Assembly (NCBI RefSeq): GCF_022539505.1
Contig: NC_061509.1
Span: 205,308,721 to 205,372,720, forward strand
DNA length: 64,000 bases
Source of the DNA: Lolium rigidum
Lineage: Eukaryota > Streptophyta > Magnoliopsida > Poales > Poaceae
Direction: 5' to 3'
Positions 21,833 through 34,388 of this stretch are shown here, piece by piece. The notes under the pieces were generated by a model that saw nothing but the letters and a program-made list of their open reading frames with translations, was not told where the DNA came from and made no database searches. Numbering within the stretch: the stretch's first letter is position 1; each line of letters opens with the position of its first letter. A program made the position numbers and the translations under genes.

Positions 21833-23813
21833 TGTAACACCCCACTTTTTGCAACCTTGATTATTTGTTCATGTTGCAAAAATTAGGGGGAAAAAAACTT
21901 TTTCTTTAGACTAATTAAGATGAATTGCCTTGATCTGTTTGTTATGATGAATTGCCTTGATCTGTTGGTAGATGAATTGTCTTGATTTGCTTGTTGAGTT
22001 TTGTCTTGAGCTACCTCATAGAACAACACCCCTAGTGGTTAAACAAGCAACTCACCAAATAAAACACATGTGTGGCTTAGGAAGAATTGTTTTCCTTCTT
22101 ACTACATCAAACCTCTCTCCTGGTGACAACATGAGTGTGCCCTCTTGATTTTTCTCTTTGTGGTACAAGATAGCTTAATCATCCTTAATTCAAAACTTGG
22201 GATCATCTACCCCTAGCTACATCCCTCTCTTGTACCCACTCATCCTTGTTGGTTTTGAGGCCATGTCGACCATCTGTGTCGACAGACTTAAAATGTCCAG
22301 ACTTTGGCAATTGATCTCATCTGTGCAATACCATCTGTAACTTCCACGTCTTGCATGTCCTATTCTACTCTTGCAACTCTTATACTCCATTGATCTTGTA
22401 CCCTATCAAATGTTTAACCTCAAGATCACTTTCTGCACTTTTGCCTCTTGTGTTTATTCAAGTTTGATCTTCACAAAACCAAGAGTGGAATGATGGGTAC
22501 ATTTTGTAGCCACCATCTACACTTGAGAACACTCCTCCCTAAATAGTTTCCCTCCTCAAAAATCCTACCGTTTTCCTTCCCTAGTTTTGATCACAAAACT
22601 ACTTCTAGTTTTATTAAATATTTTCAAGAAATTTCTTCAAACAAAACAAAGAACTGAAATGGGTTTTGTTTCTCATCCCATTTCTACCAATTACTGATTT
22701 CTAAAACATTAATTTCTATCTTGCCTTCTTTTTAACAAAAGGCTTGTTTATGATACCTATACCATTTCTTGTTTTCCCTCTTGCTTATTTTTACATTGGA
22801 GAAAAACTCTACTTTACTAGAGAAAGTAAGTAGAATATTTTGAACCCCTATGTTCCAACTAGTTTTATCTCAACACTTTCAAACTTCATTCCACTTGAGT
22901 TCATTCCCAATTGTCCCTAGACAATTGAGGTGTTTCAAATACTTTTCAAACAAGTTCTATTTCAAATGACAACTCTTGCACATCTTGTGTACATCTTTGA
23001 TCTACCCCATTATGTTCCTTCATCCTCCAATTCTGGATCAAATGGATGATCATTTGATACTTCAAACCACTCCCAATTGACCTCTCATTTGTAGAGCAAC
23101 TTATATTTCATCATACCCATCTCAATCATCTATTCTTTTCCATCATGAATTGATGACTTTTGTCAATATATTCATCCTTGTGAGTATATGATTACATCCT
23201 TCACTATCTCTCTAAACCTTGGACTCTTTATAACTTGAAGGAATCTATTTTCTTTGCATGACACAAGTGGTGCCGTGTGTCTTGCATGAGCACTTGAGTG
23301 CCATGTGTCTCATCTTGTTTTTGCTTAATTCAAATCTCAAATCTTGTGGCGGCTATCTCACAAATGGCCTGCACTTGAAACCTTGTACACCACCATCTCC
23401 ATCATCTCCTTGGCACGAAAACCTTCAAGCCACAAATACCATCTTGGTGCATATCACCATCACACTCTCCTTCCATCTCTATCTCTTTTATATTTTTGTA
23501 CACATTATCTAAGCCACCATATTTGCATGAAATAATGTGGCTCCACTATGATCAACATGTATGTTGGAAGCTCCCTTTCTATGATTCATTTTTGAGTGGC
23601 ACATGAAGGAGCCGGCCATGCCATGCCATGGCACACATGTGCATCATACCTCTCCATCCCTCTCTCTCACACCATTACTCCACCTTGGGAAAACCTCTCT
23701 TTTCTTTGTCTCTTCCCAATGCCACTAATAATTTCAGCTTGGGTCAATTTTCCCTTCCCCAAGCCAGCCACCCATCTCCACCAATCAAAGAAGGAGGCAG
23801 CCACCCCTCTCCC

Positions 23814-23821
23814 TCTATAAA
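23814..23821 (+). promoter_or_regulatory. TATA-like box in the long LTR
   Basis: TCTATAAA within 'ccctctataaaacccc', with CCAATCA at 23781-23787 upstream and a C-rich leader downstream. If real, about 4.2 kb of the LTR would be transcribed leader. Confidence 0.5.
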
Positions 23822-26800
23822 ACCCCCTAGCCGGCCACCTCCTCCACCTTTCGCTCTCATTTTTCTTCTCTCCACTCCCTCACACTCTTCTCCTCCACTT
23901 CCCCACGAAATGCTGCTACCCCTTGCTCCCATGGCCAGCCATGGCCATGGAAACCGCTCCAAGATGAAGCTCCCTCCTCCCTCAAGCTTCCCCTCACCAT
24001 GAGAGCATCCCTCTCCTTCTTCTCCCCAACCCTAGATGGTTTTATCTCCTCTTATTCTTCCTCCATTGCTAAGATTGGATCTTGATGCAGGTGCATGTTG
24101 GTCCAAGCATGGAGAAGGTTGAGCAATCCTCAGATCTGAAGCTCTTGACCAAAGTTCGTCCAAATCCCTGCAGTAATTCCTGCTATCTTGCTGTTTCAGA
24201 TTCTGAATGATTTTGTAAAATCCGGAAAAACTCGTGTGAAGATCCAAATCGAGTGATTCAAAGTTCCACAGATAGAACTTGAAAAGTTCTACAACTTGGC
24301 GTTGGTCTCATCCTCAAATTCGTTACAGATTTTCCCCGGTAAATAAAGTTCTGTAAACATGCAGAATCACTGTTGGTTAGATTTGTTCCATTTTACAAAA
24401 CCTTTTTGAGCAAAATCAACTGTGGGTGAAAGCCCTCTTCAATAAATTCATTTTGGCGGTGGTTTCACTTCGAATGATCTCCTGAAACTGAAATGGTTCA
24501 CAGATCAAGATCTGGTCAGATCTGACTTTGTCGAATTAAACCAGGAGCTTGGAAACGAATTTTTGAATAAAACAAATTGGGTAAGAACCAGCTTTTCAAT
24601 ACCTTTCAGATACAACTGACCTAATATTTTTGTGAATTCTGTACGATTTTTGGTGAATTAAACTTGTTCTGTGTGTTCTGCAGACATGGCTGTTAGCTTT
24701 TAAATCACCAAAAATCCATCTTTGAACCTAATTGAGTGATTCCAGTTTTGTAGGACTATTAAATGTTTTCTTAATCATCTCAAACAAGTTTCAAACATTT
24801 AACTGTTATGTAAATCCGGAGATAAAGCAAATGGTAAGGACATGCAGTAAACTTGTTAATCCATTTGTGAGAGTTTCAGAAACAGTTTGAACCTAAATCC
24901 AATTGTGGAGGCATCTCTGTTTAAATACCTTTCAAATGCCGGTGGTCTCATATTTTTAGGATTTTTCTACGATTTATGGCTTATAAATCTTGTATCCTGT
25001 ACAGTCAGATTCACAGAAATTCCTAAAATAGTAGGATTAACCTTTTTGGGTGAATCCAATTGGGTTAGTCTTGTATTGTACTGGACATCTGGGAAAAATA
25101 GTGTTAGTCTCTGTTCATGCATATTTGTTACTGATTAGTAATGTGTATGTGTGACATGGGTTGTTGAAGCAAAACTTTTTGGTTTATTTGAAAACTTTAA
25201 CCACCTCTTTGCATTAAAAATTGGTCAACCAATGTTTTATTCTTGCAAAACAAAACCTCTGCAACTTAACCTTAGTTCTATTATTTGGCTTAAGTTTTCA
25301 AATGGTATGGCATATCATTTACTTCCTATTCTTGTGTAGTGTTAGGTAAGCTTTATAACATAAAGGGAATGACTTCCCGCTTTTCCAAAAATGTTTCAAA
25401 ATATAATATGAATGTTTGTGATGCCAAACTAATGCACTTGTCCTCTTTATGATGTTATCTACCAGGGGATACTTAGTTGTGCCATGGTGATACCGAGAGA
25501 GTCAATTGCTAAGTTGTGACACTCTCATACCTTTACTAGGTAAATAAAATGGGTTTTCTTTTAGTTGCTTTGTAGTATCTATAAGTCCTTAATATGTTAG
25601 CCTTAGTAGAGTGGTTAGCTTTTGATTGTTGATTGTTGCATGCTTGTTATGATTGGTGCAATCTGTTGATTGTGTTCTTTTTATATTTTCCGGCGATAGA
25701 TGCGAACAATTCCGGAGAAGGAGAAGAAGTGGTTCGGACGAGGATTTTATGATGGGATTCTTATTTGTTGGAGTTGAAGAAGTCCAGGGACAAATAAGCC
25801 AAGGCAAGCCATCTTTTGATCTCTGAATGTTGAATCACATATTGTGGTTACTTGTTGTTATTATTGTCTCTCGATCTATTTTGTGTGATATCTACTTATG
25901 TGTTGGAGCATGCTCACCGTGAGCATGTTGCATTCTCTTTGACACCTCACCTACCATCCCCTTTAGGAAAATGGTGGTCATCATCATGATCTTGGTGTAC
26001 CCTCTAAGTGTGATGGGTATGCCCACTTATCTTGTGTGTGTCGACCTATTGACACCCTTCTTGAACCCCTTGTTGATATTATGCATACTTATTTTCGAGT
26101 ATGTTGAACCCCTTGTTGATCATGGCTATGCCATCCTACCTTGTTGAGTTACACGCTTACCTTAAGCATGTGACACTTCTTTCCAATTCACTCCTACACC
26201 CTTGTTAGTGTAGTAGTAATAACATCATAATTTTTGGTGTACTCTCATTTTGAGATGAGTATGCCTACCTACCTTAGGTATGTCAAATATCGTTGATCAC
26301 CCTCACTTCTATTAGTGTTGGTTGGTTAACACCACAAATCTGAAAGTATTTTCCCTCTTATGTTGACAACATGCATGCTTACCCTAAGCATGTATGCCCC
26401 CTTGACCCCCTACATTATCATCTTCTTAGTGGCATGATGATTAACATCATGACCCTTGTTGTATCATCCTACTTATGTTGTCCCTATGCATGCTTACCCT
26501 AAGCATGTATGACTCCTTTTTGACACCTCAATCATCGTCTCCTTAGTAGTATGATGGTTAGCATCATGCCCTTGTTGATAACTTAGTTCTCCACAATGAA
26601 ACCTTAGGTTGGGAAACCCCGATGTTTTATGCTTTGGAAAAACTTTGAAAACCTTGGGAAGATGTTGTCTTGCCCAAGTGTTGTTCAAGAGAAAGGTCTT
26701 GATGTTTCGGAAAGTGGTATGGTTGGTTGTGGACAAACAAAGGAAGTGTGGGTAAAATGTTTTTAAAGGAGCACTGCGTATAAGTGTACGCCAGCCCAAC

Positions 26801-27412
26801 TTTATTTCGCGCAACCACTCTACCCCAACGTGGGCATGGGGCTTAGCCCTAGTTTATTAAAGATGGCATGAGCCACATTCACAACTCTCTAGGAGGGTCA
26901 CGATGACCTCTGACGCCGGGTTGCGCTCTGAAGGAGGCAATACACTGTAGTTGTCTATAGCCGGATGATTACTGAGGGTCTTCTGTCGTGGCGCCGGAGA
27001 TACGCTCAAAAAGGAGGTATGCTGCCGGGGTGCCGGGAAGGGGTAAGCCCGCAGGGAAGGACTCATGTCAGTGGAGATAAGCGAAAGGTTATGTTCGGGT
27101 ATCCGTCGTGGCATATGTTGTTATGCGGGGATGATGCCCACACGATAGGTATCCGGATAGTTGTGGGGAAAGTGTGCAAAATCTGCAGAGTCAAATCTAT
27201 TCGAATAGCCGCGTCCGCGGTCATGGACGGGTTGCAAAGGCCTACCTTAACCTAGGCTAGTTTTGTTTTAGAAAGGCTTTACAAAGAAAAAGAGAAAGTT
27301 GTTTTCGGAGTACCGGAAGGGTACGGGAAAGTGGTTGACCATGTGAAGATGGTCGAAAAGGAAATAAAAAAGGGCTAGTCCCATCCTAGTGTTTATGTTG
27401 AAGAACTCTGTT

Positions 27413-27604
27413 GAAGTATCTTCTTTAACAAAGATATAGAGATGTCATAGGTTATCTTTTGAAGTATCTTCTTTAACAAAGATATAGAGATGTCATAGGT
27501 TATCTTTTGAAGTATCTTCTTTAACAAAGATATAGAGATGTCATAGGTTATCTTTTGAAGTATCTTCTTCAATAAAGATATAGAGATGTCATAGAAATAT
27601 CTTA
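27413..27604. repeat. Four tandem 48-bp units in the long LTR
   Basis: Unit starts 'gaagtatcttctttaacaaa' at 27413, 27461, 27509 and 27557. The last copy has 'ttcttcaataaag'. Because 48 is divisible by three, the minus strand stays open through a 16-residue repeat (YDISISLLKKILQKIT). Confidence 0.95.
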
Positions 27605-28104
27605 TCACCCTCTTAGTGTCCCCTTCAACTGCGATGTGGGATGCTATATCCACAAGAGAAACTATTCTTACTCTCTTGTCTCTTTTAGTTAGCATTGTTA
27701 GTACCTTTCTTGATGGTTTGCGAGTACAATTCCAATGTACTCGCGGCTTTGTCCCTGGCTATTTACTTGGCCAGACTTGGAGGAATTCGACCAGATGAAG
27801 AAGGAGTTGACGACGTCTATGCGAGCTAGGAGCGTCTTCCCAGTCAGTTGCCTGTAGGGTTATGGCAGATGACTAGGGTACTGCGCTGCTGAAGTGATTC
27901 CACTACTCTGATGATTAGATTAGGCCCTTCGAGGCTATTATGTAAAGATTGGTCATGTGACCTCATTGTAATTTTCTTATTCGTTTTGTAAAGGATGATG
28001 TAATTTGATATCAGTTCGGTTATGTGTTCACGGCGCATTGATCATGGGATCGTGAACTGTATACATAACAGGGTATTTCGGACAGCTAGTCCGGGGTCCC
28101 CACA

Positions 28105-29155
28105 TATCCAGCCGAAGAAAAGAAATTCACCTAAATAACCTAGTATCTTTGTGGTAACAAAATAATGGCACAGCCCCAAGTGTTGGGTGAATTTTCTCTA
28201 ATAATGTAATGGTGCAACACCCGAGTATTCGAGTATTCGGGTGTGGCGAAAGTAAATAATAATTGACTCTCGGAAGAGGAACACTTAGCTTTGTTATAGG
28301 GTGCAACGGAATTGTCGCTGAAGCAGGTCGTGCGACGGGCGTAGTCGATGAGGTCGCGTGCTGCCTGGCCGGGAGTAGTCGATGTAGTCGTGCGACGTCC
28401 GGCCAGAAGTAGTCGATGTGGCAGACGCAATTGATGAAGAGGACGCAGTTCATGTGGTGGACCCACGGCGGGTGAACGCCTAAATGTGGTGATTTCGCGG
28501 CAGCGAAGTAGTCGGAGCTTATTCCGATCCGCAGTTGTATTGAAACGGAAAAAATTCTGCGCAAATAATAGTGCAAGCCGACAAATACTTGTCCAAGTAA
28601 ATTAGCGAATAGTAATTAATTGAAAATATAACACCTGATAGTCCTTTTGTCGGATGTAGTTGATGTAGCAGCATGCCGTGCGGTGGATGGCGCGGATTAG
28701 CAAAGTGTTGGTCTTCGTCTTGGTCCTTATGGCGGATGGAAATTCATCTCCAGAATCGAGTGCGGCCGCCATCCCGACGCTTTCTCCCGTTCAATCTTCA
28801 AGGTGCATGTCAGGCAATGTTGATGTTGACCCTTGGTTCAGGCGTTCGTGTCCGTAGAAAATCTTGTCGGATGCACTTTTACGTAGATGAATCACCAGCT
28901 AGCTTTTCAATCTAATCTTGCGCCGCACAAGATGTTAGATCTGAATAGAATAATTATCAAAAAATAAAAAGAAAACAAAGTTGTAAGAAGGGAGATGAGA
29001 TCGTATTGGGAAAAATCCTCTCAGCCTTGGACACAAATCGATGGGTGAACGTGTATGCACTCTCCTCGAGGAGACACGTGCTCCTCTCTCCTATCCGCGT
29101 CTCTCTCCTGCCGCCCTGATTGATCTTTGCTTTCTTTAACTCATTGGATATCTGC
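28105..29155. repeat. Unclassified repeat array, right part
   Basis: Continuation of the region before 21833, again with 'gccgaagaaaag', 'ggaacacttagct' (also at about 20969) and repeated 'gtagtcgatg' motifs around 28330-28440. No coding region is supported. It ends where the truncated interior of R3 begins. Confidence 0.6.
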
Positions 29156-29610
29156 TAGCAGCGCCTTGGAACCGCCCCAGGTAAACGCCGAGTGTGATTT
29201 TGCAGGCATGGTATAATCATAATAACCATCATTGTAAAACTATCACAACCATCATTGTAATCATCATAAATTGCAGGCATGGTATAATCATAATAACCTT
29301 TATCCTCCATAGTAGGTGGCACCAAAATACCACAATCATTATAATCATCATAAATAGGAGGTAAAGTATCATCAAAGAAAATTTTCTCCTTAGAACTTGG
29401 GGGACTAAAAATATCACAACCAGCTTCCCCAAGCTTAAATTCTTCCATAGAATTAGCAATAATAGTGTTCAAAGAGTTCATACTAATAACATTGGCATTA
29501 TCATGCATATAAAGTTCCATAGGTTTTTTAATTTTCTCTTCAAACACCTCATGTCCTAACTCAAGATAGATATTATAAAGATCTCTAATATTTTTGTTGT
29601 TTTCCATCAA
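29156..29610 (-). pseudogene. R3 homologue of the R1 protein, C-terminally truncated
   Basis: Starts MMENNKNIRDLYNIYLELGH and shares most residues with R1 over about 120 positions, including the acidic repeats (IFSPP...FDDTLPPIYDDYND). It shows the original start codon that is frame-shifted in R1. The final ~30 residues are unrelated sequence beyond the truncation. The hydrophobic C-terminal module is lost. Confidence 0.8.
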
Positions 29611-29746
29611 GCCTAACTAGTGTAAACAAGAAACAAAAAGATGCAATTGCAGGATCTAAAGGAAATAGCTTCGAGTACTCACACACCGGCAACAGTGCTA
29701 GGAAATAGCTTAGTAGTCGGACGATGTGAATACCTTTTACCTTACC

Positions 29747-29764
29747 TCCCCGGCAACGGCGCCA
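29747..29764 (-). promoter_or_regulatory. Second tRNA-Asp primer-binding site in R3
   Basis: The plus strand reads tccccggcaacggcgcca, a perfect match to the tRNA-Asp 3' end, 95 bp inside the first copy and preceded by the same 'agctattttc' context. Confidence 0.85.
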
Positions 29765-29841
29765 GAAAATAGCTTGTTGTCTACTGCTGGCATGCAGTTG
29801 ACGTGGGAGGTGGAAATCTCTGTGGTATAACTTTTCTTCGT

Positions 29842-29859
29842 TCCCCGGCAACGGCGCCA
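29842..29859 (-). promoter_or_regulatory. R3 tRNA-Asp primer-binding site next to LTR
   Basis: Perfect tccccggcaacggcgcca on the plus strand. The LTR end (29870) lies about 10 bp away. Confidence 0.88.
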
Positions 29860-29869
29860 GAAAATAGCT

Positions 29870-31333
29870 TGATGTCCACGCACGCTTCTATTCATGTAGA
29901 CAGTGTTGGGCCTCCAAGAGCAGATGTTTGTAGAACAGCAGCAAGTTTCCCTTAAGTGAATCACCCAAGGTTTATCGAACTCAGGGAGGTAGAGGTCAGA
30001 GATATCCCTCTCAAGCAACCCTACAATTACGATAGAAGAAGTCTCTTGTGTCCCCAACACACCTAATACACTTGTCAGATGTATAGGTGCACTAGTTCGG
30101 CGAAGAGATAGTAATTAAAACACAGGTGGTATAGATGGTGGTAATATTGCAGGAAGTAAAGATGCAAGTAAAACGATGAAACAAGCGATGTTTGCAGTGT
30201 TTGGAAACAAGGCCTAGGGATCATACTTTCACTAGTGGACACTCTCAACATTGATCACATAACAAATAAATAACTTCTCCTCACTTTTGCTACATACACT
30301 CTCTTGTTTGATAACAAACACCATTCATTGTGTAGGGCTACAAGAGCTCCCTCAAGCCGGAGTAAACAAGCTCCACAACATTCGGAGTTCATATTTTAGT
30401 AACCTCTAGAGCATAATAGACCGTTGCAATTTAGACCGAGTACTAACATAGCATGCACACTGTCACCTTTAAGCTATGAAAGGGGGAATAGATCACATCA
30501 ATACTATCATAGTAATAGTTAACTCCATAATCTACAAGAGATTACAATCATAACCTACGCCAAGTACTACATGATGCACACACCGTCAACTTTACATCAT
30601 GGAGGAGGAATAGACTACTTTAATAACATCACTAGAGTAGCACATAGATGATATTCAACTAGATCACAAAGCTCATGATCACATAAAGATCACATGGGAG
30701 AGAGAGATGAACCACATAGCTACCGGTACGGCCCTTAGCCTCGGGGAGAACTACTCCCTCCTCATCATAGGAGACAACAATGACGATGAAGATGGCGGTG
30801 GTGTCGATGGAGATGCCTTCCGGGGGCACTTCCCCGTCCCGGCGGCGTGCCGGAACAGAGACTTCTGTCCCCCGAATCTTGGCTTCGCGATGGCGGCGGC
30901 TGCGTAACTTTTCTCATCCCGTGGATTATTCTTTTAGGGTTTTCGTGACGGAGGCTTTATATAGGCGGAAGGGCAGCCTCGGAGGAGTCCTGGTGGAGCC
31001 ACACCATAGGGGGGCGCCCCCCCCCCCCTTGGCCACGCCGCCAGGTGGGGTGGGGCCCCCAGGGCTCCCCTCTGGTCCCTCTTCGGTGCTCTCAAAGCTT
31101 CCGTGAAATATAAGACCCTGGGCGTTGATTTCGTCCAATTCCGAGAATATTTCCTTTGTAGGATTTCTGAAACCAAAAACAGCAGAAAACATGAACTGGC
31201 ACTTCGGCATCTCGTTAATTGGTTATTTCCGGAAAATGCATCAAAACGATATAAAGTGTGAACAAAACATGTAGGTATTGTCATAAAACTAGCATGGAAC
31301 ATAAGAAATTATAGATACGTTTGAGACGTATCA
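29870..31333 (-). repeat. R3 5' LTR
   Basis: Minus strand TGATACGTCTCAAACGTATC at 31333 to '...gacatca' at 29870, 1464 bp. Same type as the R1 LTR. TATA-like tttatata at 30956-30963 on the plus strand. Confidence 0.85.
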
Positions 31334-32936
31334 GATATCATGGGCATTGGATCTTCTTGCTTGCTACCTTCTCTTTCAATTCTCGTTTTTCGGAATGGCG
31401 GAATCAAAGTTGGCTTGGACCTACTTTACGCGTACGCTTACGCGAGACTGGTCTTACAAGACACATGGTTTTATGATGAGTGCATTTTAGCATGTTTTTG
31501 CACCATTATTTTGTTAAGTTATCATTGAGTAGTTATAGGATTTTTGTATTTCACCGCGCTACCGCGCACTTTTGTGCTTGTCTACACAGGATCTAAAAAT
31601 AATAAGTCAATGATGAAATATCAATAAAAACTGCTATTTTATGGTATTTTGATGTGATAAAATTATTTAAGCACTTAATTATGCACCTGGACGAAAGGAA
31701 AATGCGAAAACGATTTCCAGAAAGTTTAGCGGACGACGGTACGGGCAACCCCCCCCCCCCCCCGCGTACTGTCCGCCCGTACGGCCCGCTAGGATGAGCG
31801 CCTCGTCAAATACTCTCGCCTCCGCATACGGATCTGAGAACGAAGCACGTACACGACCAAAAATACCAGAACACCGTCCCAGAAGAGATGTGAAGAAAGA
31901 TCAAGAAGTGGCTTCATGCAAGTTGCTACCTAGATCATTGGAATACATCATCATCCACAACGAAATCACCATCTCCATCCCATCCATCTCCATAGATTGT
32001 AATCTCCATTGTCATTGTGGTTTTGTATTTGAATTCACACCGTTATTCATATTCCATTCGCAAGATTATGATGATGTTCTTGAGTGTCTCCATGTGTGAG
32101 TAGTCCACTCTGTTCTTGGGGGAGATGGAGAAACCCTAGTAGTATATAATATAAACGAAGATGATTTATATCTTTGCACTATGTTTGTATGTTAGTTTTC
32201 TCTGGTGTTGTTGCATGAAGTCGACAATGTAACATATGCCTATGGGTCACAGGAGGGAATTACCTTTGGAAGTACGATGGTGTATACGGCTAGAAGTGAC
32301 ATATCGTGTTCAGTGCATTATTGTATGAAGGAGGGGATAAGAAGGGACTCGCAACGCTTAACAAATAACCACGGGGTAATCCCTTAATTGTGATGGACCA
32401 ATAGGTGGCTTGCCGAAGGTTATTGCGGTGGTTATTCAGGGATGTGTTATGAGATACATATTCCAACTTCGAGCCTTTCCCACATACAACAAGAGCTAAG
32501 ATATGAATTATCTAGTTTGTGTTCTTAGTTAATAGTAGTGGTGGAACCGACAACCCCCCAGAATATTTTAATACTATTGTAGTTCAAACATAATCTTTAG
32601 TCGCATATATATCTTCTTATTTCAATTATTTACTCTTTACAGCATCCTACAAAACACTTTTTAAACCCTCGCTTGAGATTTTAGATAGCTTTAAGTGATT
32701 TTAGATAAATAGTAACAAGGGACATTAAGATCACTACTAGCAGCTCCTCGTTTTTTTCCGAAATGGGAGCATTGCCCCAGTCTCTGCATCGAAACGATGC
32801 ACATGGCCTTTTCTTTATTTCAAGGTTTAGAGTAACAAGTTTATAACTTAAGCATCACGCAAAGTTGCAGCAAAAATGAGCCATCTAAACCGAAAACACA
32901 AGTAGCCTCTATGCATCTTGTATACGTTTAGAATGC
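31334..32936. other. Unclassified non-coding region, possibly LTR-derived
   Basis: AT-rich with a run of 15 C at 31749-31763. Text such as 'gcattttagcatgtttttgc' and 'gaaaccctagtagtatataa' suggests an LTR remnant, but I see neither TG...CA ends nor a partner copy. No gene is supported. Confidence 0.4.
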
Positions 32937-33036
32937 NNNNNNNNNNNNNNNNNNNNNNNNNNNNNNNNNNNNNNNNNNNNNNNNNNNNNNNNNNNNNNNN
33001 NNNNNNNNNNNNNNNNNNNNNNNNNNNNNNNNNNNN
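32937..33036. other. Assembly gap, 100 N
   Basis: Exactly 100 N. It lies at the 3' side of the R5 element, so R5's missing 3' LTR and the left part of its host site may be hidden here. Confidence 0.99.
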
Positions 33037-33850
33037 TTTATTTGAAAATTGGGATGTTACAGCAGAGCCAGCCGATTCCAACAAAATTGGCTCCCCAGAG
33101 CAGAGAACCTTCAGGGTGAGCTGCCCCCCCGAGCTTCTCTAGTTCAATTCCTGCGTCTTGCTGATCAGCTCGGCTCATCATCTTTGGCAGGCTGACGCAA
33201 CTTCCGGTGTGTTGACTGCCAAAACCCACCGGCGGGCAGCGGCCTTGTCAACACCGTAGAGCCGGGAAGAGCCTAGAGCTGCGGCTGGCTGAGACCCCTC
33301 CGAGCGACGGCCCGCAATGCTCTTCTCGGTCACACGCGGCGATGCGAAGTGCAAGGGCGTGCCACCCGACCTATACCCGGTCGGGAAGGTGATGGGGATG
33401 CCTCGCTTAGTTTCCCCGCAGGGCATACATGTAAACGTTAAATACGAGCCTCGATCGGCTCTCAGGTTATCTCCGTGAATCGGCTCAAAGAGCCGATCCA
33501 CCCATGATTCGTACGGGGTGCACGAATACTTGGTGGTCCTGCTTGATCAAGATAAAGCTAATTAGATCTACGACGATTTAGGGTTTTCACCGCATAATCG
33601 GATCATCCTACTCCAGGTTGGGCCTCGCGGCCACGCACGGTGCTCGTAAGCCGATCCTAAACAAGGCCTAAAAACCAACATGAAGTTGATCCTCGGAACG
33701 TCCCGTTTAGGACTTGCGAACGCCACCCTACGTGCCACTGGATCCTCCCCCCCTTTGTAAGGCCTAACTATTGCAGATATTAAACTAATCCTTGTAGAAC
33801 AAGGAGCAATCGTAACGGATCAGATCTACTAAATAATGATCAAGCGGGGT

Positions 33851-33885
33851 GCCGCCCCCACACCTGAGATAGGTGTGAGGGCGGC
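33851..33885 (-). other. LTR hairpin 2 (R4 3' LTR copy)
   Basis: Arms gccgcccccacacct and aggtgtgagggcggc with a 5-nt loop; 14 of 15 positions pair. The R5 copy is perfectly paired with different bases. Confidence 0.85.
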
Positions 33886-33963
33886 TAGATATGCAAGGGT
33901 TGCACTACGTAAGCATGCCTAAACGAAGAACAATGCTAACCCTAACACATCTAATGATAACTA

Positions 33964-34002
33964 CGTTGCTCGCCATCAAAAGCGCTTCGAGTACGAGCAA
34001 CG
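33964..34002 (-). other. LTR hairpin 3 (R4 3' LTR copy)
   Basis: Arms cgttgctcg (33964-33972) and cgagcaacg (33994-34002), 9 bp. The R5 copy has a compensatory change in the third pair. Confidence 0.8.
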
Positions 34003-34022
34003 CATGAACAACGTGGGCTTAG

Positions 34023-34057
34023 TGCTGCCTAGATCGCAAGATGCGATCTAGGCAGCA
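34023..34057 (-). other. LTR hairpin 1 (R4 3' LTR copy)
   Basis: TGCTGCCTAGATCGCA, loop AGA, TGCGATCTAGGCAGCA: 16 perfect pairs. Identical in the other two LTRs. Confidence 0.92.
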
Positions 34058-34388
34058 TGTCGCTTACCCGATAGAAACCCTCGAGACGAAGGAGTTGGCG
34101 ATGCGCCGAGATTGGTTTGTTTGGGGTTGAACGTGAGTTGTTGTTTATTCCATAAACCCTAGGTACATATTTATAGTCCGGGGACTTTCTAATGTGGGGG
34201 TGCACCAAACCGTGCACGAGTAAGATTCTACTTTCTAAACTAAGATGCGATCTAATATTTTACATATACAAGGGCAATTAAACCCAACTTGGTATAACAG
34301 GCCGATTCACGTAATCCTCCATGTATATTTCTTTAAGCCCATCCTGATTGCGGCCCACCTCTGACTCGGTTAAATTCTGGTGATAACA

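Larger units (their letters stand above)
21833..28104 (+). mobile_element. 6.27-kb probable solo LTR with 5-bp target duplication
   Basis: It begins TGTAACACCCCAC and ends GGGGTCCCCACA, flanked by tatcc at 21828-21832 and 28105-28109. Removing it restores a continuous unit of the surrounding array (gaagatatatcc then agccgaagaaaa). I see no second copy of either terminus inside and no gag or pol, so the simplest reading is one very long LTR left by recombination. Large LTRs of this kind are known from barley Sukkula-type elements; I cannot confirm that family. It contains a TATA-like box and a 48-bp tandem repeat. Orientation is inferred from the TATA position. Confidence 0.75.
29156..31333 (-). 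mobile_element. R3: truncated relative of R1
   Basis: Minus-strand 5' LTR (29870-31333), reiterated primer sites and the N-terminal third of the R1-type ORF, then abrupt truncation near 29156-29220. The truncated end carries a local duplication of 'ggcatggtataatcataata'. Confidence 0.85.
33210..34388 (-). repeat. R4 3' LTR
   Basis: Plus-strand ends tgttgactgcc and gataaca, 1179 bp, nearly identical to the 5' LTR with a few small indels, so the insertion is relatively recent. TATA on the minus strand at 34167-34176 (CTATAAATAT). Confidence 0.93.

Noticed and set aside
23258..24002. Plus-strand frames (84-124 codons) in the long LTR
   Set aside because: Pro/Ser/His-rich, no domain, overlapping the predicted promoter and leader; likely chance.
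31749..31763. Run of 15 C as a functional element
   Set aside because: Simple homopolymer in undefined repeat DNA; length may also be a sequencing artefact.
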